From positions 1,240,001 to 1,304,000 of the forward strand of contig NZ_CP015992.1 of NCBI RefSeq assembly GCF_001708505.1: a stretch of 64,000 nt of DNA, in the 5' to 3' direction. Position numbers and translations under genes: made by a program. Positions 19,359 to 34,350 of the stretch are shown in pieces. The notes under the pieces are model-generated. The model saw nothing but the letters and a program-made list of their open reading frames with translations, had not been told where the DNA came from and did no database searches. The DNA comes from Pseudomonas sp. TCU-HL1 (GTDB lineage Bacteria; Pseudomonadota; Gammaproteobacteria; Pseudomonadales; Pseudomonadaceae). Each line of letters begins with the position of its first letter. Positions within the stretch are counted from its first letter, which is position 1.

Positions 19359-19655
19359 TCAGGGGTAACCCAGGATGGCCTTGATCTGATGCAAGTTAGC
19401 GGCGATCCAGCGCTTGTCGATGGCGCCCCAGTCGCGAATCAGGTAATGCCCGGCATTATTGCGCTCGCCGGCTTCCTGCTCGAAGTGGCAATCGATATCC
19501 AGCTCGGCCAGGGCCAGCAGGGTGTCCTGGGCAGTGCGGCGGGGCATGCCGGTGGCGTCCATGATGGCCGGGACGCTGGTGGCGGTGCCGCTGTCGATCA
19601 GCCAGGCGACGTAGAGGCGACGGTAGTAGCTGGTCTTGGTTTTGCTGATTTCCAT
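19359..19655 (-). CDS. Small winged-helix protein of unknown function
   Basis: 98 residues. The segment SVPAIMDATGMPRRTAQDTL has the shape of a helix-turn-helix, flanked by YYRRLYVAWLIDSG before it and a beta hairpin after (DCHFEQEAGERNNAGHYLI). This suggests a small winged-helix DNA-binding protein. ATG 19655 has AAGGA six bases upstream. It lies just downstream of valS on the same strand, separated by the valS terminator. Nothing in the sequence shows a target. Confidence 0.65.
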   Translation of the reverse strand: MEISKTKTSYYRRLYVAWLIDSGTATSVPAIMDATGMPRRTAQDTLLALAELDIDCHFEQEAGERNNAGHYLIRDWGAIDKRWIAANLHQIKAILGYP

Positions 19656-19686
19656 GGGCGGTCCTTGCGCTGCTGGCGATGCAATG

Positions 19687-19714
19687 AACGAGGCCCGCAA
19701 TAGCGGGCCTCGTT
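19687..19714 (-). terminator. valS terminator hairpin
   Basis: A 12-bp perfect stem AACGAGGCCCGC with a four-base loop and complementary arm, six bases after the valS stop on the minus strand. The T-tract is short, so it may be only partly efficient. Confidence 0.65.
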
Positions 19715-19719
19715 GGGGG

Positions 19720-22569
<2,850 letters not shown>

Positions 22570-22613
22570 GGTTCGGCGGGGACCCTAGAGGCGTCTGAAC
22601 GGGAAAACGAAAG

Positions 22614-22642
22614 AGTATAACGGCAACGGACCGTCGAAAGCA
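22614..22642 (-). promoter_or_regulatory. valS: Probable valS promoter
   Basis: On the minus strand TATACT (22619-22614) makes a good -10 box; 17 bases upstream is TGCTTT, a weak -35. The distance to the valS ATG is about 45 bases. Confidence 0.4.
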
Positions 22643-22663
22643 TTGGCGCGCGTTGCAGGCGGT

Positions 22664-22681
22664 GCCCGGTGGTTACCGGGC
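22664..22681. repeat. Hairpin upstream of valS promoter
   Basis: GCCCGGT-GGTT-ACCGGGC forms a perfect 7-bp stem immediately after the stop of the proline-rich gene. It has no T-tract on the minus strand and may be a weak or Rho-assisted end signal. Confidence 0.4.
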
Positions 22682-22689
22682 GGGGTGGA

Positions 22690-23160
22690 TCACTGCCGGC
22701 GCGGAGGCAGAAGGCGGGTCAGGCGGGCCTCGAGGCGTCGCTTGAGTTCGGCTTCGATCTGCGGCACGAAGTCGTCGATCACGTCTTGCAGGATCAGCTG
22801 CGCGGCGGCGCGCAGCTCGCTGTCCAGGCGCACCAGTTCGGGGTTGCCGGCGGCCGTCATGCGCTGGCGAATGGCATCGGCCAGCGGCTGCGTGGACGCC
22901 AGGGGCGGCGCGTCCGGTTCCGGTGACGGGACGGTGGCAGCCTGAAGCGGGGCGGGCGGTGGGGTGGCCAGGACAGGCGCTGCCTGTGGTGCCGGGGGCG
23001 GCTCGACGATTTCAGACAGCAGCGGAATGCCGTCGGCATCCAGACTGTCGGTCAGCAGAGGCGGCTCATTGCCGCTGGGCTCATCGCCAAGCAGTGCGCG
23101 GATGGATTCGAGGTCGTCCAGCAGGTGCGCTGGCTCAGGGGGGATCTTCGGGGTGTCCAT
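22690..23160 (-). CDS. Proline-rich protein of unknown function between holC and valS
   Basis: 156 residues in three parts: an acidic N-terminus containing HLLDDLESIRALLGD and IPLLSEIVEPP, a Pro/Ala-rich linker (about 67-95), and a helical C-terminus (about 95-150) with ELRAAAQLILQDVIDDFVP and a basic end RLEARLTRLLPPRR. There is no signal peptide or membrane segment. It sits between holC and valS, a placement I recall as conserved in Pseudomonas. The short N-terminal motifs joined by a flexible linker look like a protein-binding adaptor, but no partner can be named. Start ATG 23160 lacks a strong Shine-Dalgarno. Confidence 0.65.
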   Translation of the reverse strand: MDTPKIPPEPAHLLDDLESIRALLGDEPSGNEPPLLTDSLDADGIPLLSEIVEPPPAPQAAPVLATPPPAPLQAATVPSPEPDAPPLASTQPLADAIRQRMTAAGNPELVRLDSELRAAAQLILQDVIDDFVPQIEAELKRRLEARLTRLLPPRRQ

Positions 23161-23173
23161 GGGGCGGTTACGA

Positions 23174-25217
<2,044 letters not shown>

Positions 25218-26339
25218 TTGATTGTCTTCCGTTATCTCTCCCGCGAGGTCCTGGTTACTCTGAGTGCGGTCAGTGCCGTGCTGCTGGTAATCATCATGAG
25301 CGGCCGTTTCATCAAGTACCTGGCGCAGGCCGCACAGGGTGCGTTGGACCCCGGTGTGCTGTTCCTGATCATGGGGTTCCGGATTCCCGGTTTCCTCCAG
25401 TTGATCCTGCCCCTGGGGCTGTTCCTTGGTTTCCTGCTGGCCTATGGCCGTCTCTATCTCGAAAGTGAAATGACTGTGCTCAGTGCTACCGGCATGAGTC
25501 AGCAGCGGCTGATGGCCTACAGCCTGGCACCGGCTTTGCTGGTCGCCTTGCTGGTGGCCTGGCTGAGCCTGGGCCTGGCGCCACAGGGTGTGAGTCAGGT
25601 GGCGCGCATCCTGAATGAGCAGGATGCGCTGACCGAACTCGATACGCTGGTGCCCGGGCGTTTCCAGGCGCTCAAGGGCGGCGGCCGGGTGACCTACACC
25701 GAGACGCTCTCCGCTGACCGGGGCGAGCTGGGAGGCGTGTTCATCTCCGAGAAGCGCTTGTCGCGCCAGGATGGCAAGGACCGTGGCATCGGCGTTCTGG
25801 TGGCGGAGAAGGGCCACCAGGAGATCCAGCCGGATGGCAGCCGCTATCTGATCCTCAAGAATGGCTACCGTTACGACGGCAATCCCGGCAAGGCCGACTA
25901 CCGCATCATCCAGTACGAAACCTACGGCGTGCTGTTGCCCAAGCCGGAAATCACCTCCGAAATTGGCGAGCGTGAGGCGGTGCCCACGTCATCGCTGATC
26001 GGCAGCGACGATCCACGTTACCAGGCCGAGTTGCAGTGGCGCCTGTCCATTCCGCTGCTGGTGTTCGTGGTCACCCTGCTGGCGGTGCCGCTGTCCAGGG
26101 TCAACCCGCGCCAGGGCCGCTTCCTCAAGCTGCTGCCGGCGATCCTGCTGTATATGGCGTACCTGGCCCTCCTGATCGCCGCTCGCGGCCAGTTGGACAA
26201 GGGTCGGATTCCCATGGCGCTCGGCTTGTGGTGGGTGCATGGGCTGTTCATCGCGGTCGGCCTGCTGTTGTTGTACTGGGAGCCTCTGCGCCTGAAGTGG
26301 GCGGCTCGTCGTGATGCCCGTGAGGTGGCCCATGGTTAG
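25218..26339 (+). CDS. lptF: LPS export permease LptF
   Basis: 373-residue inner-membrane subunit of the LptB2FG transporter that lifts lipopolysaccharide from the inner membrane toward LptC/LptA. Hydrophobic helices occur at the N-terminus (about 10-120) and C-terminus (about 270-350), with a periplasmic beta-jellyroll between (about 125-265). The start is TTG 25218 with GGAG upstream; the family begins IVFRYLSREVL. lptG overlaps its end by eight bases, so expression is coupled. Confidence 0.92.
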   Translation: MIVFRYLSREVLVTLSAVSAVLLVIIMSGRFIKYLAQAAQGALDPGVLFLIMGFRIPGFLQLILPLGLFLGFLLAYGRLYLESEMTVLSATGMSQQRLMAYSLAPALLVALLVAWLSLGLAPQGVSQVARILNEQDALTELDTLVPGRFQALKGGGRVTYTETLSADRGELGGVFISEKRLSRQDGKDRGIGVLVAEKGHQEIQPDGSRYLILKNGYRYDGNPGKADYRIIQYETYGVLLPKPEITSEIGEREAVPTSSLIGSDDPRYQAELQWRLSIPLLVFVVTLLAVPLSRVNPRQGRFLKLLPAILLYMAYLALLIAARGQLDKGRIPMALGLWWVHGLFIAVGLLLLYWEPLRLKWAARRDAREVAHG

Positions 26340-27393
26340 GTTGGATCGTTACATCGGTACCAGTGTGTTCTTCGGCATCCTCGCGGTGCTGGGGGTCATC
26401 GTCAGCCTGGCGGCGCTGTTCGCGTTCATCGATGAGCTGGGCGACCTCGGCGGCGATTATGATGTGTTCGCGGCGGCCTGGTACGTGTTCCTGACCCTGC
26501 CGCGCCGGATCTACGACATGCTGCCCATGGCGGCGCTGATCGGTAGCCTGATCGGCCTCGGCACTCTGGCGAGCAGCAGTGAACTGACCGTGATGCGCGC
26601 TGCTGGCGTTTCTATCGGCCGTATCGTCTGGGCGGTTATGAAGCCCATGCTGGTGCTGATGCTGGCAGGGGTGCTGATCGGCGAGTACGTGGCTCCGTGG
26701 AGCGAAAACCTCGCCCAGGCAAGCCGCTCCCTGGCCCAGGGCGGAGGTGAAGCGCAAAGCTCCAAGCGCGGCCTGTGGCATCGTCAGGGCGAAGAGTTCG
26801 TGCACATCAACGCCGTGCAGCCCAATGGCGTGCTCTACGGCGTGACCCGCTACCGTTTCGATGGCGAGCGTCACATGCAGTCCGCCAGCTTCGCCAAGCG
26901 TGCCCTGTACCAGGGCGACCACTGGCAACTGGAAGATGTCGCCACCACCCACTTCCGTGGGGACCACACCGAGGTGGTCAGCAACGTCACCGAGCGCTGG
27001 GATGTCCAGCTCAATCCGCAGCTGCTGGGTACGGTGGTGATGGAGCCCGAGGCGCTGTCCATCACAGGGCTTTGGCGTTATACCCACTACCTGGCCGAGC
27101 AGGGCCTGAACAACGGCCGCTACTGGCTGGCCTTCTGGACCAAGGTGTTGCAGCCTCTGGTGACGGGGGCGCTGGTGCTGATGGCGATCTCCTTCATCTT
27201 CGGCCCTCTGCGCTCGGTTACGCTTGGGCAGCGGGTATTCACCGGTGTGGTGATCGGATTCGTGGTGCGCATCAGTCAGGACTTGCTTGGGCCGTCGAGT
27301 CTGGTGTTCGGCTTCTCGCCGTTGTTCGCGGTGCTGGTGCCTGCAGGTATCTGTGCCCTGGCGGGTCTGTGGTTGCTGAGGCGCGCGGGCTGA
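26332..27393 (+). CDS. lptG: LPS export permease LptG
   Basis: 353-residue partner of LptF in the LptB2FG complex, with the same plan: three N-terminal helices (RLDRYIGTSVFFGILAVLGV is the first), a periplasmic beta-jellyroll, and three C-terminal helices. The LptF/G segments LPRRIYDMLPMAALIG and SSELTVMRAAGVS are clear. ATG 26332 has GAGG six bases upstream and lies inside the end of lptF. A strong bidirectional terminator follows. Confidence 0.92.
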   Translation: MVRLDRYIGTSVFFGILAVLGVIVSLAALFAFIDELGDLGGDYDVFAAAWYVFLTLPRRIYDMLPMAALIGSLIGLGTLASSSELTVMRAAGVSIGRIVWAVMKPMLVLMLAGVLIGEYVAPWSENLAQASRSLAQGGGEAQSSKRGLWHRQGEEFVHINAVQPNGVLYGVTRYRFDGERHMQSASFAKRALYQGDHWQLEDVATTHFRGDHTEVVSNVTERWDVQLNPQLLGTVVMEPEALSITGLWRYTHYLAEQGLNNGRYWLAFWTKVLQPLVTGALVLMAISFIFGPLRSVTLGQRVFTGVVIGFVVRISQDLLGPSSLVFGFSPLFAVLVPAGICALAGLWLLRRAG

Positions 27394-27407
27394 TCCGCGA
27401 TCGCGCT

Positions 27408-27440
27408 ATGAAAAAGCCGGCATTTCGCCGGCTTTTTCAT
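27408..27440. terminator. Bidirectional terminator between lptG and RDD gene
   Basis: A 14-bp perfect stem (ATGAAAAAGCCGGC / GCCGGCTTTTTCAT) with a five-base loop. Each arm ends in a T-run on its own strand, so it ends both converging transcripts. Confidence 0.9.
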
Positions 27441-27444
27441 GGGT

Positions 27445-27942
27445 TCATTTCTTGTGCGCCGCCTTGGGGAGGTGGACTACCTGAGTATCGGAGTAGATGT
27501 CGTGCCAGGTGCGTTTCTCCTTGTCCCACAGGCTCCAGAAGAAGCCCAGGCCCAGGGTCAGCCAGGAGCCGATGGCGATCACGAAGCGCAATAGCGCCTG
27601 CCACAGGCTGATGGCCGAGCCATCCTTGTTCTGTACGCGAATGCCCCAGACCTGCATGCCGAGGGTTTGGCCGTTGTGGGTCCAGAACTTGGCAAAGAAA
27701 CCGAACAGGGCGAACACCAGCAGGGTGGAGAGTACTGGGTCGCCGGAGAGGGCACCCTGGTCGGCCAGCTGGCGCAGGCGCTCGCTGCCGTAGATCAGGC
27801 GCAACACGACCTGCTGGTAGAAAAGCGTGACCACCATGAGCAGGGCGACGCAGAGCAGGAAGTCGTAGAAGATCGCGGCGAAGCGGCGAATGAGCCCGGC
27901 GGTGGGGAAGTCGCCCTGGGGGCGCAGCTGATGTTTCGGCAT
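27445..27942 (-). CDS. RDD-family membrane protein
   Basis: 165 residues. The RDD signature begins with GLIRRFAAIFYDFLLCVALL (Arg and Asp inside the first helix) and continues with FWTHNGQTLGMQVWGIRV, the other conserved stretch. Three membrane segments are likely. RDD proteins are a poorly understood inner-membrane family, some linked to Na+/H+ exchange. It is monocistronic, between the terminator at 27408 and the cold-shock gene. Function unassigned. Confidence 0.82.
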   Translation of the reverse strand: MPKHQLRPQGDFPTAGLIRRFAAIFYDFLLCVALLMVVTLFYQQVVLRLIYGSERLRQLADQGALSGDPVLSTLLVFALFGFFAKFWTHNGQTLGMQVWGIRVQNKDGSAISLWQALLRFVIAIGSWLTLGLGFFWSLWDKEKRTWHDIYSDTQVVHLPKAAHKK

Positions 27943-28000
27943 TGCAGGCTCTTGGCGTGTGGGAAGCGCGCCATTCTAGCAGCCGATCAGCAGACACAAA

Positions 28001-28030
28001 AAAGCCCCTGATGTTTCCATCAGAGGCTTT
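28001..28030 (-). terminator. Terminator of the cold-shock gene
   Basis: On the minus strand a 13-bp stem with one mismatch (AAAGCCTCTGATG / CATCAGGGGCTTT) is followed by TTTTTGTG. It lies 16 bases after the stop. Confidence 0.85.
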
Positions 28031-28045
28031 CGGCGAAGCTCAGGA

Positions 28046-28258
28046 TCAGTTAACGACCTGAACCTTGTCAGCCTGCATGCCTTTCTGGCCTTGTACGGCT
28101 TCGAAGGTAACCTTCTGGCCTTCTTTCAGGCTACGGAAGCCGGAGCCTTCGATAGCGCGGAAGTGAACGAACAGATCCGGGCCGCTTTCCGGGGTGATGA
28201 AACCAAAACCTTTCTCGTCGTTGAACCATTTGACGGTGCCGGTTTGACGATTCGACAT
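28046..28258 (-). CDS. Cold-shock protein (CspA family)
   Basis: 70-residue single cold-shock domain. RNP1 is KGFGFI and RNP2 is LFVHF, with the opening [12 protein letters not shown]. It binds single-stranded nucleic acid and unwinds RNA structure. Start ATG 28258 has only a weak AAAG upstream. The next gene on that side is the tRNA about 290 bases away, so a long 5' leader is possible, as in many csp genes. I cannot decide between the CapB, CspA and CspD names. Confidence 0.92.
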   Translation of the reverse strand: MSNRQTGTVKWFNDEKGFGFITPESGPDLFVHFRAIEGSGFRSLKEGQKVTFEAVQGQKGMQADKVQVVN

Positions 28259-28549
28259 ATCTTTAATCCTTGAAACTGAAGTTGATGACAGCCTGCTGTT
28301 CACTGGTGCGCCAGAAGGGCTGGAACTGGTTGCAAAGAGGTAAGAGAAGTCGAGCGGGATGTAGCGGATCTGGTGATCTACCGCATCAGGTCACGATTCA
28401 ACAGCGACCCATGCAAACACAGTTGACCAACTCTACGCTAAGTCCTGCGCTAATGCCAAGCCCCGAAGGGGCAAACTTTACAGGCGGGAGAAAAGGCCCG
28501 GACGGGCGGGAAAACAAGGGGAGGAGCCTGAAAAAGGCTGAGGATATCG
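28259..28549. other. Intergenic DNA between csp and tRNA-Leu
   Basis: No protein-coding gene is supported. On the minus strand this must contain the csp promoter and 5' leader. A GC hairpin with a TTTT tail at 28491-28507 may end the tRNA transcript. I could not pick a confident csp -10 box. Confidence 0.45.
28491..28507 (-). terminator. Possible tRNA-Leu terminator
   Basis: Minus-strand GCCCG-TC-CGGGC followed by CTTTTC, about 43 bases past the tRNA 3' end. The stem is short and the loop tight, so this is tentative. Confidence 0.4.
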
Positions 28550-28635
28550 TGGTGCCCCGGGAGAGACTCGAACTCTCACTCTGTCGCCAGAAACGGATTT
28601 TGAATCCGCCGCGTCTACCATTCCGCCACCGAGGC
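28550..28635 (-). tRNA. tRNA-Leu (anticodon CAA)
   Basis: 86-base class II tRNA read on the minus strand. The acceptor stem pairs GCCTCGG with CCGGGGC (one G-T), followed by discriminator A and an encoded CCA. The anticodon loop is TTCAAAA, giving anticodon CAA for UUG codons. A long variable arm and the T-loop GTTCGAGTC are present. A near-consensus promoter lies just upstream at 28649-28677. Confidence 0.95.
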
Positions 28636-28648
28636 ACGATGGCGGCGC

Positions 28649-28677
28649 AGTATAGGGAGGCGCTCTGGCCCGGTCAA
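28649..28677 (-). promoter_or_regulatory. Sigma-70 promoter of tRNA-Leu
   Basis: On the minus strand TTGACC (28677-28672) and TATACT (28654-28649) are separated by exactly 17 bases, ending about 14 bases before the mature tRNA 5' end. Confidence 0.8.
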
Positions 28678-28687
28678 TCCGTCTTCG

Positions 28688-28716
28688 TGGTCAGGAACGG
28701 CCATTTCCTGTACTAT
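28688..28716 (+). promoter_or_regulatory. queA: Possible queA promoter
   Basis: TGGTCA and TACTAT with 17-base spacing, 28 bases before the queA ATG. It overlaps no other signal; the -35 is weak. Confidence 0.4.
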
Positions 28717-28744
28717 CTGCGCCCCTGCGATACGACCCCCCACC

Positions 28745-30924
<2,180 letters not shown>

Positions 30925-30979
30925 TAAAGCCGCATATTTTCCGAGTCGATTTTTCAAATTTCCGCAACAGGAGTGCTAA

Positions 30980-31321
30980 ATGAGCTTTCTGATTCCCGCC
31001 GCCTATGCCGACGCCGCCGCACCGGCCGCCGCTGCTGGTCCCGCTGGTACTGGTTTCGAGTGGGTTTTCCTGATCGGCTTCCTGGTCATCTTCTACCTGA
31101 TGATCTGGCGTCCCCAGGCCAAGCGCGCCAAGGAGCACAAGACCCTGCTCTCCGGCCTGCAGAAGGGCGACGAAGTGGTCACCTCCGGCGGTATCGCCGG
31201 CAAGGTCACCAAGGTCACCGATGACTTCGTGGTCATCGAAGTGTCCGACAGTGTCGAGCTGAAGTTCCAGAAAGGCGCGATCGCAGCGACCCTGCCGAAG
31301 GGCACTCTGAAAGCGATCTAA
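30980..31321 (+). CDS. yajC: Sec translocon accessory subunit YajC
   Basis: 113 residues with an Ala-rich N-terminus, one membrane helix (WVFLIGFLVIFYLMIWRP) and a small soluble domain starting KGDEVVTSGGIAGKV. YajC joins SecD and SecF in the inner membrane. ATG 30980 has AGGAG six bases upstream. It stands 55 bases after tgt and 63 bases before secD, in the standard queA-tgt-yajC-secDF order. Confidence 0.95.
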   Translation: MSFLIPAAYADAAAPAAAAGPAGTGFEWVFLIGFLVIFYLMIWRPQAKRAKEHKTLLSGLQKGDEVVTSGGIAGKVTKVTDDFVVIEVSDSVELKFQKGAIAATLPKGTLKAI

Positions 31322-31343
31322 CGGATCCATGGATCAACACCGA

Positions 31344-31365
31344 CGGGGCGCCATCAGGCGCCCCG
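31344..31365 (+). promoter_or_regulatory. Hairpin between yajC and secD
   Basis: CGGGGCGCC-ATCA-GGCGCCCCG forms a 9-bp GC stem 22 bases after yajC. No T-run follows, so it is more likely an mRNA processing or attenuating structure than a full terminator. Confidence 0.45.
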
Positions 31366-31384
31366 CGTCATAACGGGCGGAGTC

Positions 31385-33247
31385 ATGCTCAACAAGTACC
31401 CACTGTGGAAATATCTGCTGATCCTGGCGGTGCTGGCGATCGGCCTGGTCTATTCCGCACCCAATCTTTATCCGGATGACCCGGCTATCCAGATCAGCGG
31501 CACCAGCACTGCGCTGAAGATCCAGCAGTCCGACCTGGACAAGGCTACCGAGGCGCTGAAGCAAGCCGGTATCGAACTCAAGGCAGCCAGCGTCAGCGAG
31601 CGCGGTGGTCTGCTGCGCCTGACCGCGCTGGGCGACCAGCTGCCGGCCAAGGACGTGGTGCGCAAGGCGCTCGGTGACGACTACGTCGTCGCCCTGAACC
31701 TCGCTCCGACTACTCCGGACTGGCTGCGCAAACTCGGCGCCGCGCCGATGAAACTCGGTCTCGACCTCTCCGGTGGTGTGCACTTCCTGCTGGAAGTGGA
31801 CATGGAGAAGGCCGTCGATGCGCGCCTGAAGATCTATGAGGGCGAGGTCCGTTCCCTGCTGCGCAAGGAGCGTGTGCGTTATCGCAGCCTGCCGTCTGTT
31901 GAGCACGGTTTCCAGCTCGGATTTACCGACAGCGAATCCCTGGACAAGGCCCAGGCGCTGATCCGCAAGAGCTTCACCGACTTCGACATGAGCACCAGCG
32001 AACGGGGTGGTCAGCAGGTCCTGCAGCTGGTTCTGACCCAGGCCAAGCTGGCCGAGATCCGCGAATACTCCATCAAGCAGAACCTGACCACCGTTCGTAA
32101 CCGCGTCAACGAACTGGGCGTGGCTGAACCGATCGTCCAGCGCCAGGGCGCCAATCGTATCGTGGTTGAGCTGCCGGGCGTTCAGGACACTGCTGAAGCC
32201 AAGCGTATCCTTGGCAAGACCGCCAACCTCGAGTTCCGCCTGGCTGCTGAGGCAACTGCGAGCAAGGCCACCACTGAGTCCTTCGAGTTCCGCGAGCCGG
32301 GCCGTCCGCCAGTGCCGCTGGAGCGCAGTCTGATCATCACCGGTGACCAGGTAACTGACGCTCAGGCCAGCTACGACGAAAATGGTCGCCCGCAGGTGAA
32401 CATCCGCCTCGATGGCCATGGCGGCGAGCTGATGAGCCGTGCTACCCGCAACAATGTCGGGCGCAGCATGGCGGTGATCTTCATCGAGCAGCGCCCGGTT
32501 ACCCGCTACGTGATGCAGGACGTCGATGGCGTCCAGCAGGAAGTGGCGGTACAGAGCTTCAAGGAAGAAAAGAAGATCATCAGCCTGGCGACCATCCAGT
32601 CGCCGTTGGGCAGCCAGTTCCGTATCACCGGCCTGAACGGCCAGGGTGAGTCGTCCGAACTGGCCCTGCTGCTGCGTGCGGGTGGTCTGGCCGCTCCGAT
32701 GTATTTCGCTGAAGAGCGCACCATTGGCCCGAGCCTGGGTGCCGAGAACATCGTCAAGGGCATCGAGTCCACCGAGTGGGCGATGATCTTCGTGTCGCTG
32801 TTCATCGTGGCGATCTATCGCTTCTTCGGCGTCCTGGCCACCGTCGCGTTGGCATTCAACCTGGTGCTGCTGGTCGGCCTGATGTCGGTGATCGGCGCCA
32901 CCCTGACCCTGCCGGGTATCGCGGGTATAGTGCTGACGCTCGGCATGGCGGTGGACGCCAACGTGCTGATCTACTCGCGGATTCGCGAAGAGTTGAACAA
33001 TGGCCTTTCGGTGCAGCGGGCGATCCATGAAGGTTTCGATCGAGCCTATTCCGCGATCGTCGACAGTAACCTCACCACCCTGCTGGTGGGCGGCATTCTG
33101 TTTGCCCTTGGCACCGGTCCGATCAAGGGCTTCGCCGTGACCATGTCGCTGGGGATCATCACGTCGATGTTCACTGCGATCATGTTCACCCGCGGCATGG
33201 TCAATCTGATCTTCGGTGGCCGCAACTTCAAGAAACTGTGGATTTGA
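31385..33247 (+). CDS. secD: Protein translocase subunit SecD
   Basis: 620-residue SecD. One N-terminal membrane helix (KYLLILAVLAIGLVYSAPNL), a large periplasmic region with the P1 head, then five C-terminal helices. The RND-like signature KLGLDLSGGVHFLLEVD and the membrane motif TLGMAVDANVLIYSRIREEL are clear. SecDF uses the proton gradient to pull exported proteins across. ATG 31385 follows GGCGGAG. secF starts eight bases downstream. Confidence 0.96.
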   Translation: MLNKYPLWKYLLILAVLAIGLVYSAPNLYPDDPAIQISGTSTALKIQQSDLDKATEALKQAGIELKAASVSERGGLLRLTALGDQLPAKDVVRKALGDDYVVALNLAPTTPDWLRKLGAAPMKLGLDLSGGVHFLLEVDMEKAVDARLKIYEGEVRSLLRKERVRYRSLPSVEHGFQLGFTDSESLDKAQALIRKSFTDFDMSTSERGGQQVLQLVLTQAKLAEIREYSIKQNLTTVRNRVNELGVAEPIVQRQGANRIVVELPGVQDTAEAKRILGKTANLEFRLAAEATASKATTESFEFREPGRPPVPLERSLIITGDQVTDAQASYDENGRPQVNIRLDGHGGELMSRATRNNVGRSMAVIFIEQRPVTRYVMQDVDGVQQEVAVQSFKEEKKIISLATIQSPLGSQFRITGLNGQGESSELALLLRAGGLAAPMYFAEERTIGPSLGAENIVKGIESTEWAMIFVSLFIVAIYRFFGVLATVALAFNLVLLVGLMSVIGATLTLPGIAGIVLTLGMAVDANVLIYSRIREELNNGLSVQRAIHEGFDRAYSAIVDSNLTTLLVGGILFALGTGPIKGFAVTMSLGIITSMFTAIMFTRGMVNLIFGGRNFKKLWI

Positions 33248-33255
33248 GGCCTGCC

Positions 33256-34170
33256 ATGATCAAGTCAACCATCCGTTTCATGGCGATACGCAACGTTGCG
33301 TTCGCCATTACCGTGATCATCAGCCTGATCGGTATCGGCAGCCTGTTCGCCAAGGGGCTGAACTTCGGCCTGGACTTCACCGGCGGTACCCTGATCGAGC
33401 TGTCGTACGAGAAGCCCGCCAACCTCGAGCTGATCAAGCAGGAGCTGGGTCAGGTGGGTTACGAGGACGCCGTGGTGCAGAGCTTCGGCGCGTCGACCGA
33501 TGTGCTGGTGCGTCTCGCCGGCGAAGACCCGCAGCTCGGCAATAAGGTTGCCGAGGCCCTGCGCAAGGTGGATGCCGAGAGCAGGTTCGAGCTCAAGCGC
33601 GTGGAATTCGTGGGCCCGCAGGTCGGCGAGGAACTGCGCGACCAGGGTGGCCTGGCCATGTTGCTGGCCCTTGGCGGCATCCTGCTTTACCTGGCCTTCC
33701 GCTTCCAGTGGAAGTTCGGCGTGGGCGCCGTGGCCTCGCTGGTCCATGACGTGATCGTCACCCTGGGTATCCTGGCGTTCTTCCAGGTGCCTTTCGACCT
33801 CACCGTGCTGGCTGCGGTCCTGGCGATGATCGGTTACTCGCTGAACGACACCATCATCATCTTCGACCGTATCCGCGAGAACTTCCGCGTGCTGCGTCGT
33901 GCAGACCTGATCGAGAACATTGACGTGTCCTGCACCCAGACGCTGCTGCGGACCATTGCGACCTCGGTGTCTACCGCTCTGGCGCTGTTCGCGCTGCTGG
34001 TGTTCGGTGGTGATAGCCTGCATGGCTTTGCGCTGTCGCTGTTGGTGGGTGTGGTAGTGGGTACCTACTCCTCCATCTACATCAGCGCACCGGTGCTGAT
34101 CTGGTTGAAACTGTCCTCCGAGGACCTGATTCCGCCGGCTAACACCGCTGAGGTGGATGAGCGTCCCTGA
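33256..34170 (+). CDS. secF: Protein translocase subunit SecF
   Basis: 304-residue SecF, the shorter partner of SecD. It opens with a helix (NVAFAITVIISLIGIGSLF), the signature GLNFGLDFTGGTLIEL, a periplasmic domain, then five helices with GYSLNDTIIIFDRIREN. ATG 33256 has GAGG upstream. The operon ends at the hairpin at 34189. Confidence 0.96.
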   Translation: MIKSTIRFMAIRNVAFAITVIISLIGIGSLFAKGLNFGLDFTGGTLIELSYEKPANLELIKQELGQVGYEDAVVQSFGASTDVLVRLAGEDPQLGNKVAEALRKVDAESRFELKRVEFVGPQVGEELRDQGGLAMLLALGGILLYLAFRFQWKFGVGAVASLVHDVIVTLGILAFFQVPFDLTVLAAVLAMIGYSLNDTIIIFDRIRENFRVLRRADLIENIDVSCTQTLLRTIATSVSTALALFALLVFGGDSLHGFALSLLVGVVVGTYSSIYISAPVLIWLKLSSEDLIPPANTAEVDERP

Positions 34171-34188
34171 GGCGTTCGCGCGTCAGGC

Positions 34189-34221
34189 ACGAGGCCCGGC
34201 AATTGCCGGGCCTCGTCGTTT
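34189..34221 (+). terminator. Terminator after secF
   Basis: A 12-bp perfect stem ACGAGGCCCGGC-AATT-GCCGGGCCTCGT followed by CGTTT, 18 bases past the secF stop. Confidence 0.8.
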
Positions 34222-34350
34222 CTGGCGAATGAGACTGCCGTCCCATTTATCGGATTATTCCGACGGGTTTGGGAACTTGACCATTTTCCCTTCATCCAAG
34301 GCAGGGAGTAGGGCATGAACGCCCGCGAAAGGAAGAGTCAGGAGGTTCGC

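Noticed and set aside
31334..33028. A 564-codon minus-strand frame opposite secD
   Set aside because: Antisense shadow of secD, lacking any recognisable domain.
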